From Fen-1298 sp050015675 (GTDB lineage: Bacteria > Bacteroidota > Ignavibacteria > UBA10030): a stretch of 64,000 nucleotides of DNA. A program made the position numbers and the translations under genes. How positions within the stretch are numbered: position 1 is the first letter of the stretch; each line of letters begins with the position of its first letter. This document shows positions 55,504 through 63,904 of the stretch, piece by piece. The notes under the pieces are model-generated. The model was given only the letters and a program-made list of their open reading frames with translations, was not told where the DNA came from and ran no database searches. The stretch is from the NCBI GenBank assembly GCA_050015675.1, contig JBEKAY010000008.1:34504-98503 (forward strand), in the 5' to 3' direction.

Positions 55504-55713
55504 ATGAAAAAATTAGAAGCTGATGTTGCCTGCAAAAAGTGCAAAAAGAAATTCATGGTTGAACTTTCTTATATTCGTTTAAATAAATCAACAAAGTGCC
55601 CAAAATGCAATTCAATAATATATTTCAATGCGAACGACCGACATAAAGTTCAGAAATTATTTTCTGATTGTGATAGAGCGGCCAAGGTTTTTAAGAAGCT
55701 TCTTAAAATTTAG
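55504..55713 (+). CDS. Small zinc-ribbon protein
   Basis: A 69-residue basic protein with two CxxC knuckles (CKKC at residues 10-13 and CPKC at 32-35) spaced like a zinc ribbon, and a Lys-rich helical tail. The ATG follows AAGAGGAAG. Such mini-proteins may bind nucleic acid or a partner protein. The function and neighbours give no further clue; the 270 bp before it contain nothing I recognise. Confidence 0.7.
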   Translation: MKKLEADVACKKCKKKFMVELSYIRLNKSTKCPKCNSIIYFNANDRHKVQKLFSDCDRAAKVFKKLLKI

Positions 55714-55876
55714 TCGAAATAGCTTTTGCATTTGCCGAAGAGTCTCGGTCGTCGTTTTACGGCTTGTATTGCGTTAGAATTTAGGTGGAATATCACTGTT
55801 GTTTTTATATCTTCATTTTTTTAAACTCCTTTAGTTGCAGGCTAACCATTTTAAAAAGAGCCGGAGGCCTATAACA

Positions 55877-55943
55877 TTTTCGCGAAGCGAAAAACAATTT
55901 TATCTTTGAGATAAAGTTCCCCGGATGCGCCCCACGAAGTGGG
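55877..55943. repeat. Three tandem perfect hairpins
   Basis: TTTTCGC/GCGAAAA (55877-55893), TTTATCT/AGATAAA (55899-55915) and CCCAC/GTGGG (55931-55943) each have a three-base loop, and two of the loops are GAA. They follow one another within 67 bases in a 670-bp gene-free region (55714-56386) that also holds a terminator and a repeat block. Confidence 0.7.
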
Positions 55944-55987
55944 ATGTCTATTAAGGAATTCTTAGTTGATGTATTGGTCTTTCTCAT

Positions 55988-56018
55988 CCCCGGTGTATTT
56001 TAATACGTCGGGGTTTTT
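55988..56018 (+). terminator. Intrinsic terminator in the 55.7-56.4 kb intergenic region
   Basis: CCCCGGTGTATT at 55988-55999 pairs fully (two G-T pairs) with AATACGTCGGGG at 56002-56013, followed by TTTTT. It would stop plus-strand transcripts from the zinc-ribbon gene before the defence island. Confidence 0.75.
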
Positions 56019-56049
56019 ATTTTTGATTAGACACGCGCTGTGCGCGTGA

Positions 56050-56270
56050 TATTATCAGGCCTTCGGCTGAAAGACATCTGACACATATTTGCGGATTGAT
56101 ACGGAAAGTGTCTGATGTCTAAAGCAGCAAGTTTAAATGTCAGATACGATCAGCAAGATGTCTAACACTTACCGTTGAATGAGCCAAGCAAAGTGCCTGT
56201 CATCTCACCAAACTTAAGTGTCAGACACCATCTATCCAAATCTAACAATAGGTGTCAGACACTATCCGCT
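56050..56270. repeat. TGTCAGACACC-type repeat block, copy 2
   Basis: It has the same units as the block at 53.1 kb but in the order GGCTGAAAGACATCTGACAC, TTTGCGGATTGATACGG, AGTGTCTGATGTC, ATCAGCAAGATGTCTAACAC, TTACCGTTGAATGAGCC, then TGTCAGACACC and GGTGTCAGACAC. Swapped order implies recombination within a formerly longer array. It lies directly upstream of the defence island and may mark its left edge. Confidence 0.8.
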
Positions 56271-56386
56271 TTTCTTTTCTTGTGATTCAATGAGGTTTTG
56301 CATACATTTTGACGAATGCTGATTGGGGATTGAGTGGCTCACCGATGGCATCCAACCAAAGAGTTATTCAAAATAGACGGCCTTAA

Positions 56387-59300
56387 ATGGAACTTGATTA
56401 TAAAGACATAGCTAAGAAAATAAACAAGGCCGCAAAAGATGCAGGAAATACCGCTCACCATCCTGAAGCAAAACTACGTGAATTAGTAACTCCACTCTGG
56501 CAAGAATTCCTTAAAACACAACAAATAGATTTCAGTTTTATTGCACGAGATGAACTTATTCTTGCTAATGGAACACCAGACACGGTATTCAATAGATTAA
56601 TTTTAGAATACAAAAAACCCGGCATTATTAAACCGAGCAATGCGAAGAACCGAGTCGTAATAACCAAAGTACAAGGATATATCGAAGACCTTGCTGCGAA
56701 AGAAGGTTGGAAGCAGGAACGTCTTCTAGGTGTGGCGTTTGATGGTGTTTACTTCCTCTTTATACGTAAGATTCGCAGATGGATCATTGAAGAGCCCATT
56801 CCAGTCAATGAAAAAAGCGTCGAGCGATTTTTCCTTACACTCAAATCACTCACCGGCAAGACTGCGCTTATTCCAGAGTTCTTGATTCGTGATTTTGCAG
56901 TTGGCACAAGTTCAACAGGAATTGCCACCCGTGCGATAAAAGCTTTTTATTTTGCCCTTACAAAAAATGTACATCCTAAGGTAAAAGTATTCTTCGACCA
57001 GTGGGCAGTACAGTATGCAGAAGTACACGGTTCAATTGAAGAAAAGAAATTTGATGATAAGGTACTCTTTCAATCATATGGCTTCAATGAGAAGGAGCAA
57101 GAAGGATTCAGGCATCTTGCATTTTTTTATGCATTGGATACCTACTACGCTCTCCTTATGAAACTGCTCGCATATCAAGTAGTGGGATACTATGTGCGGA
57201 TTGGATTCGGAGCATTGCCTCTAGTAGAATGGGAGTTGCTCAATACAAACGAATTGAAAACAAAGCTTGCACAAGTAGAAGAAGGTGGAGTATTCCAAGA
57301 TTTATTACGCATTAGAAATTTTCTTGAGGGTGATTTGCTTTCTTGGTATCTCAATGATTGGAATTCGGATATTGAAGAAGCAATTAAGGAAATTATAAAG
57401 CGCCTCAATGGTTACGATCCCCAAACGATGGAATTATTGCCGGATGAAACGAGGGATATTCTTAAGAAACTTTATCAATTTCTCGTTCCGAAGAAAATAC
57501 GCCATGATCTTGGAGAGTATTATACTCCTGATTGGCTTGCTGAACGTTGTTTGGATCAGGTTGGTTATGGGGTGAACGATAAGGAATTACTAAAAAAACG
57601 TGTTTTGGATCCAGGTTGTGGATCGGGAACATTTTTAATCCTTGCCATTAAAAGAGCAAAAGAAAATGCTCTCCGGCAGGGTAAGGAAACAGGGGAAACT
57701 CTTGATGCAATCACAAAAAACATCGTCGGATTTGATCTTAATCCATTGGCTGTTATCTCAGCAAGGACAAACTATCTGCTTGCTGTAGCAGATCTTCTGC
57801 GTGACCATACAGGCTCTATCACTATACCAGTGTATCTTTGTGATAGCATTAAACCACCCGAAGCGAGAATTGCCGGTGAAATGACTTTGTTCCCAAAGAA
57901 GGAACCATATGAGATTAAAACTACCGTAGGTAAATTTTACTTTTCACATTCAATCATCGGCAAACAGCGCATACAACAACTGACAAATCTTTTAGAAGAT
58001 GGTGTTAAACAACGCAAGAATCCCAAGGACTTTGCCGACGATGTAAAAAAGCAGTTAGACTTAACGGATGAAGAGTTTAAAGATTCAGAGTTATTTCTGC
58101 TAGCAACATTTGATAAACTAATAGAGCTTGATGAGAAAGGGATCAATGGTATTTGGAGCAGAATCATCAAAAACGGTTTTGCCCCATTATTCGTCGGCCA
58201 ATTTGACTGTGTAATTGGCAATCCTCCTTGGGTGAATTGGGAATCGTTGCCTGATGAATATAGAAATGAAACGAAACCTCTTTGGGAGAAATATGGATTG
58301 TTTTCACTTTCAGGGCAAGAGGCACGATTAGGTGGCGGCAAAAAAGATATTTCGATGTTGATGACGTATGTTTCAATAGATAAATATCTGAAGCATAGGG
58401 GGAAATTGTGTTTTGTCATTACCCAGACAGTCTTTAAGACTCAAGGTGCTGGAGATGGTTTTAGAAAATTTCAACTCGGTGAGAAAGGATCATGTTTTCG
58501 TATTGACCACCTAGATGATATGGTAGATCTACAACCATTTGAAGGAGCCACGAATCGAACTTCGGTTGTCCTTATTACCAAAGGAGAAAAAACAAATTAT
58601 CCTATTCCGTACACTATGTGGATGAAAAAAGAAAAAGGAAAAATTGATCTTGATTTCACACTTGAAGAAACAAGCTTAACAACTAAACGTCTTCATCTAA
58701 AGGCGCAACCTATTGGTCATAATACCTCACCATGGATTTCTGCAAGACCCAAAGCACTGAATGCAATAAAAAAAGTAATTGGAAGTGCCTCGTACTCAGC
58801 ATGTGCTGGAAGTTGTACTTGGTTGAATGGAGTTTATTGGGGAACTATCGAACGATCTGAATCAGACCTTGTGAAATTTAAGAACCTAAACGAAGAAGGT
58901 AAAACGGAAGTTGAGGAGATTGAAGTCGAGATTGAAAGCACTCTGGTTTTTCCATTGTTACGTGGAAGAGAAATAAAAAGGTGGTATAGTCTATCCCATT
59001 CAGTAATCATTGTTTCTCAAGATCCAAAAACTAGAACTGGATATCCATTAGAATGGATGGAAAGCAAAGCTCCAAAAACCTTGAGCTATTTTTCCAATTT
59101 TAAAAAACTCTTGGCAAAGAGAAGTGGTTATCTGAAATACCTTGAAGGCGAACCATTCTATTCTATATATAATGTAAGTGATAAAACTTTTGCACCCTTC
59201 AAAGTTGTTTGGAAAGAACAATCAAGCGAATTTGAATGTGCTGTAATTTCTACCTCAAACGATAAGGTGATCGTTCCTGATCATAAACTTATGCTTGTCC

Positions 59301-59620
59301 CTCTTGAAAATGAAACGGAAGCTCATTATGTATGTGCAATTCTCAATTCGTCTATCTCCGGGTTCATAGTTCAATCCTACACTATTGCAACACAACAAAG
59401 CACGCATATTCTTGAAAACATCCAAGTTCATAAATTTGATCCTAACAATAGAATTCATCTCGATTTGGCTCGTCTATCAAAAAGTTGTCATGAAAAAGTA
59501 GCACTGGGTATTGCAATAAGCGATCTCGAAGAACAGATAGATGAGCTATCAGCGGAAATATGGGGATTGACAAGAGAGGAATTGAAAGACATCAAAGAGA
59601 GCTTGGCGGAGATAAGGTAA
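56387..59620 (+). CDS. Type IIG-like restriction enzyme: nuclease fused to N6-adenine methyltransferase
   Basis: A 1077-residue protein. The N-terminus resembles a PD-(D/E)xK nuclease: Asp65 in NGTPDTVFNR, then Glu74 and Lys76 in LILEYKKPG. The methyltransferase part has the lead-in DLGEYYTPDWLAERCLDQVG, SAM motif I LDPGCGSGTFL (about 407) and catalytic NPPW (about 612). The C-terminal 350 residues, ending in a helical segment, would be target recognition. One chain thus could cut and methylate DNA (Eco57I/type IIG). No separate specificity subunit is present. An alternative is a PglX-like methyltransferase of a multi-gene system. Confidence 0.88.
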   Translation: MELDYKDIAKKINKAAKDAGNTAHHPEAKLRELVTPLWQEFLKTQQIDFSFIARDELILANGTPDTVFNRLILEYKKPGIIKPSNAKNRVVITKVQGYIEDLAAKEGWKQERLLGVAFDGVYFLFIRKIRRWIIEEPIPVNEKSVERFFLTLKSLTGKTALIPEFLIRDFAVGTSSTGIATRAIKAFYFALTKNVHPKVKVFFDQWAVQYAEVHGSIEEKKFDDKVLFQSYGFNEKEQEGFRHLAFFYALDTYYALLMKLLAYQVVGYYVRIGFGALPLVEWELLNTNELKTKLAQVEEGGVFQDLLRIRNFLEGDLLSWYLNDWNSDIEEAIKEIIKRLNGYDPQTMELLPDETRDILKKLYQFLVPKKIRHDLGEYYTPDWLAERCLDQVGYGVNDKELLKKRVLDPGCGSGTFLILAIKRAKENALRQGKETGETLDAITKNIVGFDLNPLAVISARTNYLLAVADLLRDHTGSITIPVYLCDSIKPPEARIAGEMTLFPKKEPYEIKTTVGKFYFSHSIIGKQRIQQLTNLLEDGVKQRKNPKDFADDVKKQLDLTDEEFKDSELFLLATFDKLIELDEKGINGIWSRIIKNGFAPLFVGQFDCVIGNPPWVNWESLPDEYRNETKPLWEKYGLFSLSGQEARLGGGKKDISMLMTYVSIDKYLKHRGKLCFVITQTVFKTQGAGDGFRKFQLGEKGSCFRIDHLDDMVDLQPFEGATNRTSVVLITKGEKTNYPIPYTMWMKKEKGKIDLDFTLEETSLTTKRLHLKAQPIGHNTSPWISARPKALNAIKKVIGSASYSACAGSCTWLNGVYWGTIERSESDLVKFKNLNEEGKTEVEEIEVEIESTLVFPLLRGREIKRWYSLSHSVIIVSQDPKTRTGYPLEWMESKAPKTLSYFSNFKKLLAKRSGYLKYLEGEPFYSIYNVSDKTFAPFKVVWKEQSSEFECAVISTSNDKVIVPDHKLMLVPLENETEAHYVCAILNSSISGFIVQSYTIATQQSTHILENIQVHKFDPNNRIHLDLARLSKSCHEKVALGIAISDLEEQIDELSAEIWGLTREELKDIKESLAEIR

Positions 59621-59758
59621 AGAATTCATGCTGCGAGGGAGTTTGGTTTGCAAAGAAATATTACCACCCTTACCCAGGTTGTGTGGGAGATGGTGGAGGG
59701 GTAAAACTATTTACCAGGATAGCACGATGATCCGTATTATTTTTCGAAAGTAACTATT

Positions 59759-62700
59759 ATGGAATCGAAAGAAAAAAACAACGGGCGTTATAAAGTAGAA
59801 ATTGGCATTTCTCCAAATGAAGCGGATTTAGCAATTGCATCCATTGACGATCAAGGGACACCTGGTAATTTAAATAAGTTCGTAATGCATGAATATGGAT
59901 ACAATATTAATTCATTGCCCAACAGAGATCAGTTGACTTATGGTTTCAGTCAAATACCAACCGGAGATAGAAAACCGATATTATTTGTAGTAACTATAGG
60001 CCAGAGAGATACACGCACCAACCTGGAGAGAAATTTATTTGATGCACTTTCAGAATTCCGGGATGAGTTTTACAAAAAAAAAGTATGGTTACCATTGATG
60101 GGAACCGGTGCAGGCGGCCTTACCTTAGATGAAAGTTATTCGATAACAATACGTGTGGTCGATAAATTCTTAGCGAATTATCCGATGGAAGTTGATTTTA
60201 TTATTTCTGTGCCTGATGATAAAAAAGGGAAAGAACTTTTTCAACAAATTAAAGGAGAATCGAAAATATCAGACACGGAAATTAAAACCGACAAAAAGAG
60301 GGAAACGCAGGATGACAATAGAATTGCAAATTATATTATTTCCTATCCGGTCTCGGATGAATTACGAACAATAATAGATGAGAGTTGGGAATATGCACGG
60401 GCACACGATTTCAGAAGTGTGCTCCCCGAACATCTCTGGTTTTTACTCATGGATTCCCAAAATAAGATTATCCAAACAATTCTTAATGATTTATTTAAGA
60501 ATGAAATCGGTGCAATTAATAATGAAATACGAATATATCTTAAACGCGCGCTCCTATTTACACAACCTGTGTTTTTACAAGCAGTAGAAAAAACGAATGA
60601 TGTCATACAGAATATCGGTGTCGAGGCACAAAAAATCGGGGCGACGTTAGCTGATACAAGCCACCTCTTATTGTCTCTATTGAACACCTCGACAGAAGTA
60701 GGGGAGATCCTTTATAATCATGGGATATCGTATGATTGGGTTATAAAATATTTGAACTCGAGCAAAGTAATCGGAATTCAAAACGCTGGTAAAAAGATAT
60801 CTGGAAGAAAAAAGAAAATTAATAGAGCCGAACCGGGAATATCAAATATATCGAATACCTCGAAAAAGTTGCCTAAAGGTGAGAAGGAATCCAAAAATCA
60901 GAGTGACGCATCTGCTGGAGTAGAGGTCGGTCCGTCTATTGGAAAAGGCACGGCCGAATTTCAAGTGACTGCTAGGCTTCATGCGGATTTATGGACTCTT
61001 CAGGATAAGCTTGGGTATTCACTCTATGCGAAGGCCATCACAGAATTTCTTTTGCACAAGGAGACAAAGCCGCCACTAACAGTTGGTATTCTTGCGCCAT
61101 GGGGTCAGGGCAAAACAACCCTCATGCACCTAGTGATGGAAGAATTGGGGAAAAAACGCCGAACCGCCGTCCTTCTTGATCAAAAGTTATCGGCTGAACC
61201 AGCCATTACTAAAAAAACCATGATACATCGGTTAATGGAAAAACTCGGAAGAAAGAAGCTAACGGAAAAGTCGAATAATCAAAAGTTATCTATTAAATCA
61301 GTACTTGCAAAAAAAAGCATCATGCAGAGGATCATGAAATGGTTAAATCATAACCGACGGCTTGATGAACCAGTGGATATGAAGTTAACGAGGAATCCCT
61401 CGCTTACGATCAACACTCTCCTTCAACTCTTAAATAGTGGAACTCAACCAACTGTTCATAAACTGACCAACCCCATCGTCTGGTTCAATGCTTGGAAGTA
61501 CCAAACTTGCGAACAATTATGGGCTGGCATGGCTCACACGATCATCTCCCAATTGGTAGCGAAACTTCCAAGCAGGATCGAGCAGGAAAAATTCTGGCTT
61601 CACCTCCAGATGAAAAGAATCGACAGCGCCGCCATCCGTCGTGACATCCATCGTGTAATATTTGAAAAGCTGTCTTTATGGTTAATTATGTTCTTCTGTA
61701 TTGGTGTTGTTGGAGCGTTCGTGATTGTTTCTTTCTGGGGCTTCAATCAGTTTCTTTGGTTTACCTCTGTTCCTCCTTTTCTTGGATCCATTCTTAAATG
61801 GTTGGATATTCGAAAAAAAGAATATTCAAAAACGGTCGAAGGCAAGTTTGAAAAGTATATTACTCAACCGGACTATGAAGCAAAGATGGGATATTTCTAC
61901 CAGGTGGAAGAAGATCTGAAAAAGGTCTTTGATTTGCTTGTCGATACAGAGAATCCAGTTATTATTTTTGTAGATGATCTTGATCGGTGTGTTCCAGGAA
62001 AAGTAGCTGAAATTGTTGAAGCGATTAATTTGTTTCTGAGCAGTGATTTTCCCAACTGTTATTTCGTTGTCGGAATGGACGCACAGGTGGTTGCTTCTTC
62101 GCTTGATGTTGCTTATGAAAAGCTTGCTTCGAAATTGCAGCACATTTCCAGTGCTCACGGTTCAATGGGTTGGTATTTTCTGGAAAAGTTCATTCAACTG
62201 CCGTTCATTATTCCTAATATGAGTGATGCACAGAAGAAAGAATTTGTAGATGATTTATTCCCATCGGAAAAACCTGTTATTACAAAAGCAGAAGAAAATG
62301 CGGCTTATGGAGAGATTGATATCTTGCTGAAGGCACCGCAAATTAATTTTGAAGCAATAAGGGAAAAAGCGAGTTCTATCGTTAATCTTCAATCAAAAGA
62401 TGAGTCGAAGTTTAGGGAACTGACAAACCGTGTTCTTGAAGAACGAGCGAAAATCTCTACGGACAAGGATATCGAAATCAAGAATATATTAGACCGAAAC
62501 GGGAAATATCTTCGAAGCACTCCAAGGGCTCTAAAACGATTTGCGAATCTGTACAGATTCTATCGATTTACACAGTTGTCACGAAGTTTCCAACAAGCAA
62601 CTTCTGCATCAGATACTGAACTCGGAGTTTGGGTAACTTTGATGATGCGTTGGCCACAGATAGTACGGTTTATCCAATGGGAAACAGATATAGGTACATT

Positions 62701-62911
62701 CAGAGGATATTCACCAGTGAAAAAAGCTATGTTGTTAGAAAGAGCAATGATGAATAGTGCATCTTATGTCAAATGGTCAAAGAAAATTAACTCACAACGA
62801 TTGGGAACGATAGAGGATATTCATGATGAACAGTTCTATGATTTCTTAAACGAATCAATTAATATATCATCCATTAGTTTGCATCGGGCACTTGAAGTTG
62901 GGATGTGGTAA
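59759..62911 (+). CDS. Macro-like / Clp-N-like / KAP-family P-loop NTPase
   Basis: A 1050-residue protein. Residues 1-175 resemble a macro domain (VWLPLMGTGAGGLTLDES at about 109-126), which binds ADP-ribose. Residues about 196-345 contain two helical repeats like the Clp N-domain (SVLPEHLWFLLMD and LADTSHLLLSLLN). Then comes a KAP NTPase: Walker A APWGQGKTT (K452), the WFNAWKYQTCEQLWAG box, two membrane helices near 640-680, and Walker B PVIIFVDDLDRC (about 731-742). KAP proteins include PifA, which excludes phage T7. A 33-residue tandem repeat begins at the P-loop lysine. The NTPase is sure; the two N-terminal domain names are tentative. Confidence 0.8.
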   Translation: MESKEKNNGRYKVEIGISPNEADLAIASIDDQGTPGNLNKFVMHEYGYNINSLPNRDQLTYGFSQIPTGDRKPILFVVTIGQRDTRTNLERNLFDALSEFRDEFYKKKVWLPLMGTGAGGLTLDESYSITIRVVDKFLANYPMEVDFIISVPDDKKGKELFQQIKGESKISDTEIKTDKKRETQDDNRIANYIISYPVSDELRTIIDESWEYARAHDFRSVLPEHLWFLLMDSQNKIIQTILNDLFKNEIGAINNEIRIYLKRALLFTQPVFLQAVEKTNDVIQNIGVEAQKIGATLADTSHLLLSLLNTSTEVGEILYNHGISYDWVIKYLNSSKVIGIQNAGKKISGRKKKINRAEPGISNISNTSKKLPKGEKESKNQSDASAGVEVGPSIGKGTAEFQVTARLHADLWTLQDKLGYSLYAKAITEFLLHKETKPPLTVGILAPWGQGKTTLMHLVMEELGKKRRTAVLLDQKLSAEPAITKKTMIHRLMEKLGRKKLTEKSNNQKLSIKSVLAKKSIMQRIMKWLNHNRRLDEPVDMKLTRNPSLTINTLLQLLNSGTQPTVHKLTNPIVWFNAWKYQTCEQLWAGMAHTIISQLVAKLPSRIEQEKFWLHLQMKRIDSAAIRRDIHRVIFEKLSLWLIMFFCIGVVGAFVIVSFWGFNQFLWFTSVPPFLGSILKWLDIRKKEYSKTVEGKFEKYITQPDYEAKMGYFYQVEEDLKKVFDLLVDTENPVIIFVDDLDRCVPGKVAEIVEAINLFLSSDFPNCYFVVGMDAQVVASSLDVAYEKLASKLQHISSAHGSMGWYFLEKFIQLPFIIPNMSDAQKKEFVDDLFPSEKPVITKAEENAAYGEIDILLKAPQINFEAIREKASSIVNLQSKDESKFRELTNRVLEERAKISTDKDIEIKNILDRNGKYLRSTPRALKRFANLYRFYRFTQLSRSFQQATSASDTELGVWVTLMMRWPQIVRFIQWETDIGTFRGYSPVKKAMLLERAMMNSASYVKWSKKINSQRLGTIEDIHDEQFYDFLNESINISSISLHRALEVGMW
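61112..61408 (+). repeat. 99-bp in-frame tandem repeat (three units) starting at the P-loop lysine
   Basis: Units begin at 61112, 61211 and 61310, that is at residues 452, 485 and 518. The unit heads read KTTLMHLVMEELGKKR, KKTMIHRLMEKLGRKK and KKSIMQRIMKWLNHNR, and the unit ends DQKLSAEP, NQKLSIKS and DMKLTRNP fall at 474, 507 and 540. Spacing is exactly 33 residues in every case. Only the first unit keeps a working Walker A because the preceding glycines were not copied. Confidence 0.85.
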
Positions 62912-62964
62912 TTCTTCTGAATACTTAGGCGATGATGTGATAATTTCGAATAAGGAGGCTTGTA

Positions 62965-63693
62965 ATGGCAAAGAAAAAGCGACAAGGATTAATCAGAGGC
63001 AATCTCGAAAGAATCTCCAGCAAAGTATTTATCCACTACCATGATGAGATTACCGAGTTAGTCAGCAAACAGCATGGAGTCTATGCATTATACAAAAGGG
63101 ATCGGCTTTACTATGTCGGACTGGCGACCAATTTAAAAAGCAGGGTTAAGCAACATCTTAAAGACAGGCATGCAGATAAATGGGATACATTTAGCCTGTA
63201 TTTAATCCGTAGCGTGGAATATCTGCGAGAGCTTGAATCGTTACTGGTCCATATCGCCGAGCCTGCAGGAAACAAAACACGAGGGAGCTTTGCCCGTTCT
63301 GAGAATCTTCTAGCTACACTTGAACAGATGATGGAAAAGCGGGATAAAGAACAGCGGGAAGATATTTTGTCGGATGCGCGGGGGAAGCATCACTGGAAGG
63401 ATAAAAAGCTCAAGAGAAAATCACTAAAGAAGATTGACGAGAGAAAGAAAGGCGTACCTATACTAAAAGGAATATTGGGATCGGGCACGGTATTGAAAGC
63501 AAGGTTTAAGGGAAAAGAATATTCCGCAGAAGTCGATCAAGATGGAAGAATATTATATGGCGGAAAAGTATTTAACTCTCCCTCCGCGGCTGCTATAAAT
63601 GTTACAGGCGGGTCAAAAGATGGTTGGCATTTTTGGAAATATCAGAACGGGGCTGGTGAGTGGGTGACGATTGATGTGTTAAGGAAGAAATAG
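62965..63693 (+). CDS. GIY-YIG nuclease with C-terminal RAMA-like domain
   Basis: A 242-residue protein with a strong AAGGAGG ribosome-binding site. The N-terminal GIY-YIG domain shows GVY at 38-40, YVG at 50-52, Arg60 in LKSRVKQHL, the metal Glu in LRELESLLVHIAEPAGN and the following Asn. A basic linker of about 60 residues leads to a C-terminal domain (LKARFKGKEYSAEVDQDGRI, FNSPSAAAINVTGG, GWHFWKY) like RAMA/DUF4357, found fused to restriction enzymes and thought to recognise modified or specific DNA. It lies 53 bp after the KAP gene and probably shares its system. Confidence 0.85.
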   Translation: MAKKKRQGLIRGNLERISSKVFIHYHDEITELVSKQHGVYALYKRDRLYYVGLATNLKSRVKQHLKDRHADKWDTFSLYLIRSVEYLRELESLLVHIAEPAGNKTRGSFARSENLLATLEQMMEKRDKEQREDILSDARGKHHWKDKKLKRKSLKKIDERKKGVPILKGILGSGTVLKARFKGKEYSAEVDQDGRILYGGKVFNSPSAAAINVTGGSKDGWHFWKYQNGAGEWVTIDVLRKK

Positions 63694-63725
63694 AAGAAGA
63701 AGTGTTTTAAGAAAACGGTTATTAT

Positions 63726-63851
63726 ATGGCAGACTCAACCACAGCAATAAAAGATATTGAAAATTGGATACGGAACGAATTCCTCCCTAAGAAGTATGGT
63801 CAGGCATTTACAAAACGTAAATTAGGCGTACAATCCGGTGGAGAATACTGA
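63726..63851 (+). pseudogene. 5' fragment of a restriction-associated protein, cut off after 41 codons
   Basis: The frame gives MADSTTAIKDIENWIRNEFL and ends QSGGEY before a TGA. The sequence looks like the N-terminus of a larger protein (IxxWIRxEFLPxxYGxxFxxRxLxxxSGGEF), so the rest has been separated. The stop coincides with the first arm of the hairpin at 63851. It lies 32 bp after the GIY-YIG gene, suggesting it was the fourth gene of the island. Confidence 0.65.
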
Positions 63852-63895
63852 ACCCCCCTATCCCCCATTTCTAAAAGAGGGGAGAAAAGGGGGTT
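63851..63895. repeat. Double-stem inverted repeat at a gene break
   Basis: AACCCCC at 63851-63857 pairs with GGGGGTT at 63889-63895, and inside it TCCCC at 63861-63865 pairs with GGGGA at 63879-63883. It lies exactly where the preceding gene stops and nine bases before the DUF559 start codon. Similar C-run/G-run stems often precede DUF559 genes in this group of genomes, from memory and not checked. Confidence 0.7.
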
Positions 63896-63904
63896 ATCAA
63901 AATT

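Noticed and set aside
55805..55987. Minus-strand frame of 60 codons
   Set aside because: It is made entirely of hairpin-forming intergenic sequence and has no ribosome-binding site or family match.
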